A stretch of DNA of 64,000 nt from Xanthostigma xanthostigma (GCA_963575645.1 OY754464.1:48970192-49034191), one strand, 5' to 3'. Shown: positions 52,401 through 63,730, counted from the first letter of the stretch. Numbers and translations: made by a program. The notes: generated by a model from the sequence alone, not told the origin.

Positions 52401-54576
52401 GTAATGAGATAGAGACTAAAGTTCTTTTTGCTTTGTTGAACACCGACAGGTCAATAAAATCGCGAAATAAATGCGGAACAATAATTTATTTTTGTTTCTT
52501 ACACTACGCGCATGTCTCTGACTAGCAGTTCGACAAAAATTTTCAGATCGAGTCAACTGTTCAAGAACTGGTTCAGATATCGTTATATTATGTCGAGATA
52601 CCCGGCTTCCAGTACATATTTTAGTTCAATAGCTGCGTTGGAACGGTAATCCACCCTGCATATTATGTACTCGACAGTTCACAAACTGGTTTGGTGGTTT
52701 GTCAGAACACACCTATTCAAACACAGATTTGTTTGGCAAAGGATGCAGAGCAGTATTTAATAGCACTTTTTACACAATATACGATATTATTTTATTAGCG
52801 TAACTTCAGCTACCCTCCTATCCGACGCCCGAAGCCTGGGTCCCTTTCACACGGGCTTGCCTTCAAAAATGAATTTAGGTTGAGAAATTAGATTGCACAG
52901 TGTAAGAAATATTTTCTTAAACACAATAGTAAAATTGTATATACAGAATGTCTACCAAATCCAGTTGCTGAAATTATCTGTCTTTTTGTAAGGAGGTTGA
53001 GGCGAATTCCAAATCGAAACTTTTCCATAATAAATTTTTACAAAAGGTTATAAGTCGATGATACCAATAAATTATTGTCATAAAGGCATAAATAAATCAT
53101 TTTTTTATTATTAATTAATTATTTCAGTATTTTACTTAATGGACTAGCTTTTGAATTTTTTGTACAGTTAGGTTAGAAAAAATAAATTTATTTAAATATC
53201 TGTATTTTACATATTTTTTGTAGTAAATAATTAAAAAAAGAAAGTAGAAGCAATAAAAATTAAATCATTAAAAAGTTGGAAAATCAGTTAAAATTGTCAA
53301 GAATAAAATTCCATAATTGAAAAGCGCTAAGATTTAATTTGTTTTTTTTTTTTATTAAAACTCCTCATTAAACTGAAAAAAAAATTAAAATATGCGTAAG
53401 ACATCGATGCTTTACAAAGTTAGTTTTTGGAACTGCTGACATTATTTGGTTATTTGCTATAAATTAAAATGTAGGTACCCTTTGCATTCTAGGTTGACAT
53501 ATTCTCCATAAGACTACATGTAAAAGTTTTTTTGAATTTTATAAATCTCCTAATGATTTTGGATTTTTTACAGAAAATTTTGTCATAAATATAATATGGC
53601 CTTTGAATGGGCTCACTTAAAACGGGCAATTCGCGGTTACTGTCTGATATTCCTATCATTTTCTTGGTTGTTAGACATACTGTATGTATTTTTTTTTTCT
53701 ATATACGTATAAACTGTAAAAAAAAACAAGAATGAAACATTTTCCTTTACGGTAACACAAACAATATAAAACTAAATATAAATATTTAAAAAATAAAATA
53801 AAATAAAACACCCGTTGCACAGACACTGCCGACAATGTAGTGGTCCAGTTGAATTGCTAAAACATGCATTTTGGTATTCAAATAATAACTATATTATTTT
53901 GTGACCTAATTCATTCAATTTCAATATCTACATCGAATTATTTGCAAGTATAAGTAAGTGACTCACTATCCGAATATATGTTTACTATGTAATAGTCAGA
54001 GTGCCCGTCGGCAAAAATTTTACTGACAAATACTCTCCCCAAACTTTGTATAATATGGCTTCATTAGGCCTAGTCTGACACCTATTTCGTCTATGACTTT
54101 TTTTGATTTTGGGGCGTTTTCGCTCTAAGTTTCTTTGTAGAGCCCCTAAGAAAGACCTAAAAATAGGCCCTATATAATAAATATCTAAATTCGAAATAAT
54201 TGACTTACTTTTACCTAAAATATTCGTTTTGAGATGAAATTTCACAAATCAATACTTCATAGGTCTTTAAAACTCGATTTTGAACTTTAAGGCCCCTTTG
54301 TAGGGTCCCTAAAAAGGTCTAAAAGGGTTCAGAGCTGAATAAATCTTAATTTGAATTTAGTTACTTAAAATTATCTTAATTATATTTTTTCGGGATGAAA
54401 TTTTACAAATTAGAGACCAATTTAGAACTTTGTAAAATTTCATCCCCAAACAAGAATTTATGATAATATTTTGGCTTCGATAGACAGAAAAATTTATTAA
54501 AAAAAACATTTTAAGATTTTTAGTTCGGCTTACCCGATAAGAAATATTAAGCCGTTCCAAGACTTTTAAAACACTG

Positions 54577-54626
<50 letters not shown>

Positions 54627-57600
54627 AACTGACAGACAGTGATCTACTATGAAATTGATACAGTGTGACCAGGTTTTAATGAGTCCTTTTGCATGTAAAG
54701 AAACTATTTTATAGGGGTTAGTGTAAAAATTTATTCAGAACTTTTTTTTCAAAATGGGCTATAAACTAACAATTACTGGCTGATAGCCAACAAAAAATAA
54801 TCTATACATAATTTTGCAATAGAAAAAAAATGTGAAAAAAATTGCTCATGCTGTAGTGAATTAACAACAGAAAATTGTCGTGAAAATGTATTTGTAAATA
54901 AACAATAAAACGCGCATTCGTTTTATAAGGACATATTCAAAGGACAAAAAAAACAGCGATTCTCCGATATTTCCAAAGGATATGTGAACATTCAAATTTG
55001 AATACGATGACAGCTACATAGTATAACCTCAAAATAAAAATTGAAAGATGGCCAAAGGTGAAAATCTAGCTGAAACTGGAACTTTGCGCCACTTCCGCAA
55101 CACACAATTTCCGTAACATTTCAACGAGTCACGTTAGCAGATTGACAGATTGACTTGGAGCGGGATTGCAGTAAAGATGTTTATCTATAGATTACTGTCG
55201 GACATTGACGGCGGAATTTTAAACTATAGCATAAATACTCTTTTGCACTACCCTCTATTAAAAGCTACTTTACATGTATGTATGCAAGCATGTAAAGTAA
55301 GCCATTACACCACTAGTACTATAAAACAAAACAAAACTGATCGCGCAATACAATCATATAGTAAAACAATGTTTGTCAGCCTAGTGTTGTTTTTTTATAT
55401 AATCTACTATTAGAGATGAGCTTTGCTCAAAAAGTAACTCAAAAATGTTGATAAGTAAGTTAAAATATTAAGCTATTTTTATTAGAGGTACGTGCAAAAA
55501 ATATCATATATAGTTCGTGGGTTGGTATTACGAATAGTATAACTGATAATTAAAAATCGGTGGAACTCCTTTTTAGGCGCGAATAGCGTAAGCTAAAGCG
55601 CCTATATGTACTCGCTTTGTCTGTGAATCTGTGAATCTGTGAATCTGTGAATCTGTGTGTCACGTTTTTTTGTGTCACGCGTACAGCCCAAACGCCTTAA
55701 CCGATTTTAAAAAACTTTTTTTTGTTCGATTCGTCTCCGCGTAACTTAGCTCGTAACGTCGGCCGATTTTTGAATTTTGACCCCAGAGGGGAGCAATAAG
55801 GAAAAAACGAAGTTTTTCGCTTATAACTCGCTCAATTTAAATCAGATTGGTTCGAAACCTGTCTTAAACGAAAGAGGAGAAAATTTTACATAAGAATCGT
55901 ACAACAGAAAATGCCCAAACAGTTTTTTTATACACATTTATATAGAAATAAATTCAATTTGATATAACCGATGGAAAACATCTTTCGGTTATCTCTCTCT
56001 GTTGCATGGCTTAACATGGCAATTTCAAAATTGCGTATGTTCTGTCTTAAAATAAAATTGGTCGATAATATTATTTATTACAATAATGAAATAAAAAGGT
56101 AGCATTTGTTCAAAAACGGATGCCGTTTCAATATTTGTAAAATGCAACGCCTTCTGAGTTAACAATTTGAATAACTAATTATCAGAACATAATACTTTGA
56201 CAGATGCAAACGTCACTTTTGACATTTCTTACCATTCCGACACCAAGGATGAGCGGATTGAAACCATATTTTGGGAGTATGTTTGATATGCAAATATGAA
56301 TTGCCTATTGTTTTTGGGGAACATCGGCGCATGCGTAAAAGAATATATCTCTTATAATGTTGTTTTATATAATAATAATAATAGGGGAATTATAAAACGG
56401 TTGAATAAAAAAAAACTTGGTGACTGATGATGAAATCCTGTTTTAATAACTTGAGATATTAAAATAATATTTGGGTGACTAAATTAATAAGTGAGCGACT
56501 AAATTACTACATAAGTGAGCGACTAGAATGCCTTCGATAATTTTGAAGCAGATATCTTCAACCGATTGAGATGAAAATTTGTATACACGTTTAGTTTGGA
56601 TGACAATGCATGGTTAGCTGTGTGACGTCACTCTAAATCCAATATGGCGGACTTCTATATATGGTGGACTAATTTTATTATGCTTTCCTACAATATGGGT
56701 ATCAAATGAAAGGGCTTGCTGAGAATAACTCGAAAAATAAAGTGACGTCACTCAAAAACCAATATGGCGGACTTCTAAAGATGGCGGACTAAGTTTTTTA
56801 TGCTTTCCTACAATATGGGTATCAAATGAAAGGGCTTGCTGAAAATAACTCGAAAAATAAAGTGACGTCACTCTAAATCCAATATGGCGGACTTCTAAAG
56901 ATGGCGGACTAATTTTATTATGCTTTCCTACAATATGGGTATCAAATGAAAGGGCTTGCTGAGAATAGCTCGAAAAATAAAATGAAAATGACGTCACTCT
57001 AAATCCAATATGGCGGACGTCTAAAGATGGCGGACTAAGTTTATTATGCTTTCCTACAATATGGGTATCAAATGAAAGGGCTTGCTGAAAATAACTCGAA
57101 AAAAGAAAGTGACGTCACTCTAAATCCAATATGGCGGACGTCTAAAGATGGCGGACTAATTTTATAATGCTTTCCTACAATATGGGTATCAAATGAAAGG
57201 GCTTGCTAAGAATAACTCGAAAAATAAAGTGACGTCACTCTAAATCCAATATGGCGGACTTCTGAAGATGGCGGACTAATTTTATTATGCTTTCCTACAA
57301 TATGGGTATCAAATGAAAGGGCTTGCTGAAAATAACTCAAAAAATAAAGTGACGTCACTCTAAATCCAATATGGCGGACTTCTAAAGATGGCGGACTAAT
57401 TTTATTATGCTTTCCTACAATATGGGTATCAAATGAAAGGGCTTGCTGAGAATAGCTCGAAAAATAAAGTGACGTCACTCTTAATCCAATATGGCGGACT
57501 TCTAAAGATGGCGGACTAAGTTTATTATGCTTTCCTACAATATGGGTATCAAATGAAAGGGCTTGCTGAAAAAAACTCAAAAAAGAAAGTGACGTCATTC

Positions 57601-60600
57601 TAAATCCAATATGGCGGACGTCTAAAGATGGCGGACTAATTTTATTATGCTTTCCTGCAATATGGGTATCAAATGAAAGGGCTTGCTGAGAATAACTCGA
57701 AAAATAAAGTGACGTCACTCTAAAACCAATATGGCGGACTTCTAAAGATGGCGGACTAATTTTATTATGCTTTCCTACAATATGGGTATCAAATGAAAGG
57801 GCCTGCTGAGAATAGCTCGAAAAATAAAGTGACGTCACTCTAAATCCAATATGGCGGACGTCTAAAGATGGCGGACTAATTTTATTATGCTTTCTTACAA
57901 TATAGGTATCAAATGAAAGGGCGTGCTGAGAATAACTCGAAAAATAAAGTGACGTAACTCTAAAACAAATATGGCGAAGTTCTAAAGATGGCGGACTAAG
58001 TTTTTTATGCTTTCCTACAATATGGGTATCAAATGAAAGGGCTTGCTGAGAATAACTCGAAAAATAAAGTGACGTCACTTTTAATTCAATATGGCGGACT
58101 TCTAAAGAAGGCGGACTAAGCTTTTTTTAATAAAGGGGTATGCGAATTGTCACGCAGTGAAACACGATGGGGCAGAGGTGGAGGTTTTTAAAAAAATAAT
58201 TCCGGGTGAACGATAAACGGGTATGCGAATTGTAATTCCGGGGTGAACGATAAAGGGGTATGAGAATTGTCTCGCAGTGAAACGGGAAGGGGCAAATGTG
58301 GAGTTTTTAAAAAAACAATTCCGGGGTGAACGATAAACGGGTATGCGAATTGTCTCGCAGTGAAACGGGAAGGGGCAAATGTGGAGTTTTTAAAAAAACA
58401 ATTCCGGGCTGTTTTATAAATATACACCGATTTTCAAACAAAACACCGGGGTATATGATGTAAAATTTCGCGCCTTGTAATTCTTGAATTACTTGGGCAT
58501 ATACTCCCACTGGTTTTAACATAATGTCACACCTCGTCGTATAACCCCTCACAGCACTAGGTATACAATCTATTAGAACAATACATGCTTTCATAAGGGA
58601 GCATTGGTCTATAGGGATTTAACATAAGTATGGGCGGAATTTAGGTCAATTGTTATGACTTATATTGAATCCGCAATTTTTCATATACATACACAAGGTC
58701 TGTTTCAATCAGTCAGAGAACGGTAACCAAACCGTCACTGTCTTGCGCAGTAGGCAAAACGAAACTGTATCGGTTTTCGAGTTACTGCGCATGAGTCTTG
58801 TGCAGTAGCAAGACTGTGACGGTTCCGTTACAGTTCTCAGACAGCTTGGAACAGACCTATAGCAATACTAACAGCATTTAAAATGTAATGTCGTTAATAT
58901 GGTTTAAACTAGTGTTGGGCATAATCGATATATTTCAATAATAATCGAATGAATCGAAATAATCGGTTTTTATAATCGAATGATCATTCGAATTATCGAT
59001 TATGAATGATGCGCAAACTTGGCAATTATTAATTTCGTTTTATTTACTTTTACAGTATAAGCGAATGATCACTCAAAATATCGATTATGAATTATGTTCT
59101 AACTTTGCAATTTCGATTTGTTAATATTACTCTTAACACAATATTAATAATGCAATCACTGGTATGATCGAATAGAAATAGAAATATATTTGTTATGACC
59201 TAGATGGATACATCGTCAACTTACATAATGAGTTACACATTAAAATTGAAATTTAAAAAATCCTTAATGTCAGAAAAACAATTTTTTAGGAATTTGATTT
59301 AAGTTTGAACGTAAATTCTTTGCCACACTGAATTTCAGTTAAGCTATTTGGTAGTTTATTATAAATAAAACACTGCCAGCAAAGACTTCCCATCCCAGTG
59401 CATGTAGATGCAGAAACCGAATGATATATCGATATATCACATTAATATCGACAGTGGACATAGCAATAGTACTGTGTCGGGATTTAATATTCATTTCATA
59501 TTTCATAATCGATTCAAACGAATGATATCTCGGTTGCCATAAACGAATGATCCAACAAACTACAAAGTATGTACAATCGAAACACCCCCACTCTCCAGTG
59601 CTAGTAAAGACTTCCCATTCCAGTGCATGTAGATGCAGATCCCGAATGATATATCGATATATCACATTAATATCGACAGTGGACATAGCAATAGTACTGT
59701 GTCGGGATTTAATATTCATTTCATATTTCATAATCGATTCAAGCGAATGATATCTCGGTTGTCATAATCGAATGATCGATTATTTGGCCATAATCAAAAT
59801 ATTTCGATTATATCATTCATAATCGCCCAACACTAGTTTAAACTTTAAATCATCAGATGTCGTATTGTTTTATGTCACCCTCCCCCATGTTCCGTCATTA
59901 ATAACGTCTGGTTTAGTTCATATAGGACAAAAATTGTTTATCGTCATGGTAATGTTATAGCATATTATAATAGAAATTAGCACATTCACTCGAATGTTAG
60001 CAACTTTGACCGGTGAACCCACCTGTGTTAAGTGACTACGACTGGCACTAAAGCGAAGTCTGCTAACAACATGGCGGTCGCTTGATGCATATATTTAATA
60101 CCCTCTATATTGTTAGCAAAGATCGGGAGAAAGACTTAAACACTATAGTGCAGACATTTATACATCTGTCTCACTTATTATACTCTGAGTCTCAAGCGCA
60201 CGTTCGTGAATGGATGCGCGTCAGTTTGTACATGGAACTAAGCTGTGAAAGTGAGGTGACTTGCTCTATTCCATTTACTAATTGCCCCACTACAGACGCG
60301 ACACTTGCGCACAACGGGTCAAGTAAAAAGAAAGAGATAGAAAACAGTAATTTGTTGTCTCACTTCATGGGCCACGCTTCCACTTACGGCCACTAGCAAT
60401 ATAGAAGTTATTAAATATATGACTTGATGTATGTACAAATTAAAATTTTACACTTTAGAGTGGTTTAGCTGGTAGCGCGAAATTGAAGTACTCGATTGTG
60501 AAAAGAAGTTTTTTCCTTTGAATATGTCCCTATAAAATGTAATGCGTTTATAAATATTTAATTACATATTTAAGATTCTAACAATTTAAATTTACTAGAA

Positions 60601-60924
60601 CATTGCATACAGGCTGCTACTCTACAAAAACAAAACATTTTGAATTTTACACATGGTAGCATGCTTCACTGTATAAAACATTAACATTTGTTTTGTTATA
60701 ATATAATTACCCTGCTGACGGGGTTGAGTTGGTATTTTATGAGCAATATAGGAATTAACACTAGCATGTTCGCAAGCTCCTGTGCCCAATGGAATTCCGC
60801 AACGCGCTTCAAATGCGTCATATTCCCGTCCGTCATAATTAGCGTCAAAAAACTTTTTGAACCATTGCAAAAATTCAAAATTGTCTTGAAAACGACCCTT
60901 AATCAACTTATCTACGGGAATCAC
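46372..60924 (-). CDS. Eb1: Eb1, microtubule plus-end tracking protein (3' part, alternative exons, 5' end outside)
   Basis: Minus-strand exons in transcript order: 60711-60924 or 51129-51363 (alternatives), 50090-50184, 49199-49351, 46372-46434. EB1 tracks growing microtubule plus ends through its N-terminal CH domain and recruits partners through its C-terminal EBH domain and EEY tail. Visible here: the end of the CH domain ([19 protein letters not shown]) in both alternative exons; a variable linker; a Pro/Ser/Gly segment ([14 protein letters not shown]); the coiled coil and EBH region ([20 protein letters not shown]); and the acidic tail PPPPEDEEY, the CAP-Gly-binding end. The exons for the first 80-90 residues of the CH domain are not visible up to 64000 and must lie further right. 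The gene converges with RIC3. Confidence 0.96.
47180..47832. mobile_element. Inverted-repeat element with TAACTCACACG ends
   Basis: GGCTTAACTCACACGAACAAC pairs loosely with the right end (TACGTGTGAGTTAGGCAC), and AGTCGTCGTCTGT pairs with ACAGACGACGACTT. Exact ends and target duplication are uncertain. hAT is possible. Confidence 0.5.
48231..48919. mobile_element. Palindromic TA-flanked element, 685 bp
   Basis: Arms of about 255 bp (48233-48487 and 48661-48917) starting TACAGCGTGTCCC pair almost perfectly, and TA lies on both sides, as in Tc1/mariner-type non-autonomous elements. The loop carries part of the dispersed family seen at 2320, 56250 and 61462 (GGATGAACGGATTGAAAC). The reading frame across an arm is an artefact. 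Confidence 0.85.
49199..49351 (-). CDS. Eb1: Eb1 exon: coiled coil and EB homology domain
   Basis: Acceptor TGATTTCAG, donor GTGAGT. 51 codons: [20 protein letters not shown], then [20 protein letters not shown] and [11 protein letters not shown]. This is the most conserved C-terminal part of EB proteins. Phase 0 at both ends. Confidence 0.97.
49352..50089. other. Eb1 intron
   Basis: Short (TC)n tract near 49472-49486; nothing else recognised. Confidence 0.5.
50090..50184 (-). CDS. Eb1: Eb1 exon: linker to coiled coil
   Basis: Acceptor TTTGTTTTAG, donor GTCAGT. Encodes [20 protein letters not shown] and [11 protein letters not shown]. Its first codon is split: V after the exon at 60711, I after the exon at 51129. 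Confidence 0.93.
50185..51128. other. Eb1 intron
   Basis: No exon or clear repeat seen. Includes a C-run phrase near 50970. Confidence 0.45.
51129..51363 (-). CDS. Eb1: Eb1 alternative exon B (CH-domain end plus Gly/Ala-rich linker)
   Basis: Acceptor GTTCTATAG, donor GTAATT. Encodes [40 protein letters not shown], then a linker [20 protein letters not shown] and [18 protein letters not shown]. 235 nt, phase 0 in, phase 1 out, the same as exon A. The start of the exon is nearly identical in protein to exon A but the linkers are unrelated. This linker is longer and Gly/Arg-rich. Confidence 0.92.
51630..51670. repeat. Fragment with TTTCACCCGGGTGCGATAG
   Basis: Shares the palindromic CACCCGGGTG phrase with the 3' end of the Helitron-like element at 2761-3248; probably a fragment of a related repeat. 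Confidence 0.35.
52028..52247. mobile_element. TTAA-flanked MITE, 220 bp
   Basis: TIR of about 55 bp (TAAGAAAAATCGCAGGATAG on the left; CTGTCCTGCGATTTTTCTTA on the right) with TTAA at 52024-52027 and 52248-52251. TTAA target use suggests a piggyBac-type mobiliser, although the ends are not the usual CCC. Confidence 0.7.
54580..54625 (+). repeat. 46-nt poly(A) run
   Basis: Uninterrupted A run after ACTGTAT. It may be the tail of a retroposed sequence to its left, but no source was recognised. Confidence 0.9.
55560..55905. repeat. Dispersed repeat related to 4826-5097
   Basis: GGCGCGAATAGCGTAAGC..., a direct (TCTGTGAA)n run at 55620-55652, then AACGCCTTAACCGATTTTAA, and a block TCGCTCAATTTAAATCAGAT to AGAGGAGAAAATTTTACAT shared with 5025-5097. 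Confidence 0.55.
56250..56370 (+). repeat. Dispersed repeat family, copy 3
   Basis: GGATGAGCGGATTGAAACC through GGCGCATGCGTAAAAG matches copies at 2320, 48483 and 61462. Confidence 0.65.
56621..58125. repeat. 120-bp tandem repeat, about 13 units
   Basis: Each unit contains TGACGTCACTC, CCAATATGGCGGAC, AAGATGGCGGACTAA, CTTTCCTACAATATGGGTAT and AAATGAAAGGGCTTGCTGA. The octamer TGACGTCA is kept in 12 of 13 units. Because 120 is a multiple of three and no stop lies in one minus-strand frame, a 290-codon open frame with a 40-residue period appears. I do not regard it as a gene. Confidence 0.95.
58130..58413. repeat. Second tandem array, about 96-bp units
   Basis: Units begin GGTATGCGAATTGTC and contain CGCAGTGAAACGGGAAGGGG and ACAATTCCGGGGTGAACGAT. 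About three full units and one short one. It abuts the 120-bp array. Confidence 0.85.
58696..58858. mobile_element. 163-bp inverted-repeat MITE
   Basis: AGGTCTGTTTCAATCAGTCA on the left pairs with the right end (AGACAGCTTGGAACAGACCT), and AAACCGTCACTGTCTTG pairs with CAAGACTGTGACGGTT. No sure target duplication. Confidence 0.65.
58910..59835. mobile_element. hAT-like element, 926 bp, with internal duplication
   Basis: Ends TAGTGTTGGGCATAATCGAT and GCCCAACACTA are inverted repeats with many subterminal ATAATCGA motifs. Exact 8-bp target duplication GTTTAAAC at 58902-58909 and 59836-59843. An internal block of about 162 bp (59379-59540) is repeated at 59604-59765. No transposase. Confidence 0.92.
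60088..60421. mobile_element. TIR element, CATATATTTAATA family, copy 2
   Basis: Same ends and interior as 3455-3800, in the opposite orientation. Flanks GCTTGATG (60080-60087) and ACTTGATG (60422-60429) agree at 7 of 8. Confidence 0.78.
60711..60924 (-). CDS. Eb1: Eb1 alternative exon A (CH-domain end plus short linker)
   Basis: Acceptor AACATTATAG, donor GTAATT. Encodes [40 protein letters not shown], then [20 protein letters not shown] and [11 protein letters not shown]. 214 nt, phase 0 in, phase 1 out. The first 30 residues match exon B and other EB1 proteins; the linker differs. The FFDANYDG form is the one usual in EB1 of other animals. Confidence 0.93.
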
Positions 60925-63601
60925 CTATAATGTTTAAACACAAATTAAAATTTCTACTTTAGACGGTTTGCAAATTTAGAGTTTGTGCGCTTGAGCTGAT
61001 ATGAGGTGCTCACACTGGAGCACGGACAAGCGCAGAACGGTCCGAAACTAAAAATTATCAAAATTTCTGTTCATTTTATTTATCAGAGTCTCTACCAAAT
61101 TAAGCCGCTGACATTTTCGGCTTTTTCGGTCTTTTTCTAGATTTTACTGGTATTTTTTGTTTAAAACTAATACAAAATAGACGTTGCTTGTACAAGCGCG
61201 AAATTTATTTAGTTGTTTTGTGTATTGAAATATTTAAGAAGGTTCAAGCATTTCTAATGTTAAAATTAATTTCCTAAATCAAAAAAATTGTAGGTTCATC
61301 GTTATTTAACATTAAACATTTGTGAAGTCGACGGTTTTAGATGTTACTTTTACCATTCCAACCCACGAGTGGGGAATGGTACTAGTTCAGGTCAAAAATC
61401 ACTCTTCAAAAATTTTACAATTTCCGTTTTGAGGTCCCCCGAATCCAAAAAACATATTTTTGGAAAAACTCTGTGCGTCTGTTAGTCAAACGGATGAGCG
61501 GATTGAAACCAAATTTTGGGAGGATGTTTGGTATGCAAATATGAAGAGCCCTATTGTTTTTGGGGAAAATTGGCGCATGCTCAGAAGAGATATACCTATG
61601 CTAAAACGGTGTTTTTTATATAATAATGGTATACTTTTCATAACGGCTTATTATTCTATTTATTTTTTTAAGAAAGTTTTGTTAAAAATTTTTTTTTCTA
61701 AACTTTATAGTTTCGGAAATATTTTAAAAATGAAAAAAAAAATCAGCCGCTCTTTTGTTTCATGGAATCTGTCAGAAATAAACTAGTTAGGCATGCTTTG
61801 ATTAATTTTTACGTGACGTGGAACATATTATGTAGGTAACCATGTCAACGAATAGTTAATATCATATTGAATACTAGCCATTACCCGCGTCACCTCACGC
61901 GATATCAGAAATTTTATTTTTTCTTTATTATAATCAAATGTCAACATTTTTGAAGTTTGAATGGTCCCGTCGCCCAATTGGCTGGAATTTTTCTGTTATG
62001 ACAGACGTTTCCTGTATTACTATTTTTAATTTTTCATATATTGTTTTTCCAAATATAATAAAATACGTTTAGAATACCGTCTTTCAATTCAAATTAGAAA
62101 AATTAATTTGAACATTTTTTCATTCACAACTGACAGCAAGAAAGATAAAGAAAGACTTAGATAATGTAAAATGAAGAGATATCATTTCATTACTTTATTG
62201 CGTAATTATACATTTTCATTATAATTCTTAAACTTAAATAAACAAAAAAACTTGAACACTGTTTTGGTTGACTAGTTCCGCCCTAACATCCTTAAAAAGC
62301 AACAATTCTAATTATACCTATCTCTCTATAAAACACAATTTCGCACTGGCAAGTCCTGCAACAGTAGGCACAGTTTTGACTAATTAGTTCCGCTTGAACC
62401 TCCCTATAAATCATAAGTTCTACTTCTACCTATCTTTCTATAAAACACGGGGTCGCAGTGGCAAATCCTGCAACAGCAGTGCGATAGATTCATAGAAATC
62501 CATAGGTGTATTGTGATCTTCACAGACGTATCCATTTAAAATTTTAGTTCCGATAATTATATTACAAAACAGCATAAGAGAGACAACACACAGCGATTGT
62601 AGATGATAGATGTTGAACAGCTGAGGTCATTAGCGTCCAAAAAATTTTAAATACACTGCGTTGTCAGCAGGATTTCCGCTGCGACCAGTGCTTTTTTACG
62701 TAAAACTTCTTTAGCGACTAATATATCTGTTGGAAATTTTCCGCAACGTTAAAGGAGAAAAGGTTCAGCTGTAGGGAAATATAAGAGAAACCTTGGTAAC
62801 GCAAAATGAATAACGCATCAATGAAACACGTACATAACTCTAAAGAAGTTTCACTTCCCCCGTGAATCTATGTGTTTTTTTTTTTTTAGTTGTTCATGCT
62901 AGTGTTTGACATTGACTAAGATTTGTGCATGCATGAAATTTACCGATCTACAGGGATTTGACATTTGACGCTATGACAACAGGTGGTAGAAAATGAAAAT
63001 ATAGCAAAATGTGATTTCGCGGTTAAGTCAACGCCTCCGTGTCAAATTAACTGACATCTGGTGGTAGAAAATAAAAAAAAGCAAAATGTGGTTTCGCGAT
63101 AAGGACAAGCCTTCATGTCAAATCCCTTAACCTTAAGCATGGACATATTCCTATGTCCATGACCTTAAGTAACACTCTTGTTTTCTACTTTCAGTAAAAC
63201 TACTAAACAATAAGCATGGCCGTCTAGATGAGACAGGCGATGTTACTAAAATACTATTGCTAACGCGAAATTTCATTCAAATGTTGCTGTTAAAAAATTG
63301 AATGAAAAAACAACGGATTTTTAATATTAACTTAATTATATGTTTGTTGATTACTATTTAATTATAAACTGAAATCGAAAGTTCACCGTTTTCTATAATT
63401 GAGAATTTTTGGTTTGTCATAGTTTACCGATTAAATTTATTATCAAAAAACAAATTGATTAGAAAGTTACCAACACATTATTGAAAAGTACAAATGCACC
63501 CGTGCTTTTAAAACAATAACATAAAAATTAAAAAAAAAAAACTGAAAGATAATACAAGTACCTAATTAAATAATAATTATTTATTTATTCCTTTGACATA
63601 G
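60925..63601. other. Eb1 upstream intron within the window
   Basis: Contains copy 4 of the dispersed family (61462-61765). I searched for the remaining CH-domain exons on the minus strand and did not see them. Two related blocks, AGTTCCGC.TGAACCTCC-like and TACCTATCT.TCTATAAAACAC, repeat at 62275-62345 and 62390-62455. Confidence 0.45.
61462..61765 (+). repeat. Dispersed repeat family, copy 4
   Basis: The longest match to the copy at 2320-2614, from GGATGAGCGGATTGAAACC through CTAAACTTTATAGTTTCGG. Open frames across it are artefacts. Confidence 0.7.
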
Positions 63602-63730
63602 ATGTATGGAACAAGTCAACAACATAGAAATTGCATTAAAGCGTCAGTACTATAGAAAAAAATTCCTGAATAGAATAAAAGGAGTGCTCAAGTACGAAAC
63701 TCTTGACGGTCAGCTTGAAACATGCACAAG
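63602..63730 (+). CDS. Coding-looking exon of an unidentified gene, right edge
   Basis: Acceptor-like TTCCTTTGACATAG and a donor AGGTATTA bracket an open frame reading CMEQVNNIEIALKRQYYRKK, then FLNRIKGVLKYETLDGQLET. It is Lys/Arg-rich and probably helical. An in-frame ATG at 63606 could be the start. Further possible exons lie at 63803-63847 and 63899-63931 (donor GTAAGT), but their phases do not join cleanly in every combination. The family is not recognised. It would lie inside the Eb1 5' intron on the opposite strand. Confidence 0.35.

Larger units (their letters stand above)
51364..60710. other. Large Eb1 intron between the alternative exons
   Basis: 9.3 kb holding a TTAA-flanked MITE (52028-52247), a poly(A) run (54580-54625), the 120-bp satellite (56621-58125), a 96-bp repeat array, an hAT element (58910-59835) and others. 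Nothing was recognised in 52252-54579 or 54626-55560. Confidence 0.5.

Noticed and set aside
57206-58078. 290-codon open frame on the minus strand with a 40-residue repeat
   Set aside because: It is the translation of the 120-bp tandem array, whose unit length is a multiple of three; no start context or splice sites, and units vary as DNA, not as protein.
56621-58413. CRISPR-like array
   Set aside because: Units are contiguous 96-120-bp repeats without unique spacers, in an animal gene intron.
59339-59731. 130-codon minus-strand frame with a repeated [16 protein letters not shown] block
   Set aside because: It spans the internal duplication of the hAT element at 58910-59835 and has no transposase features.
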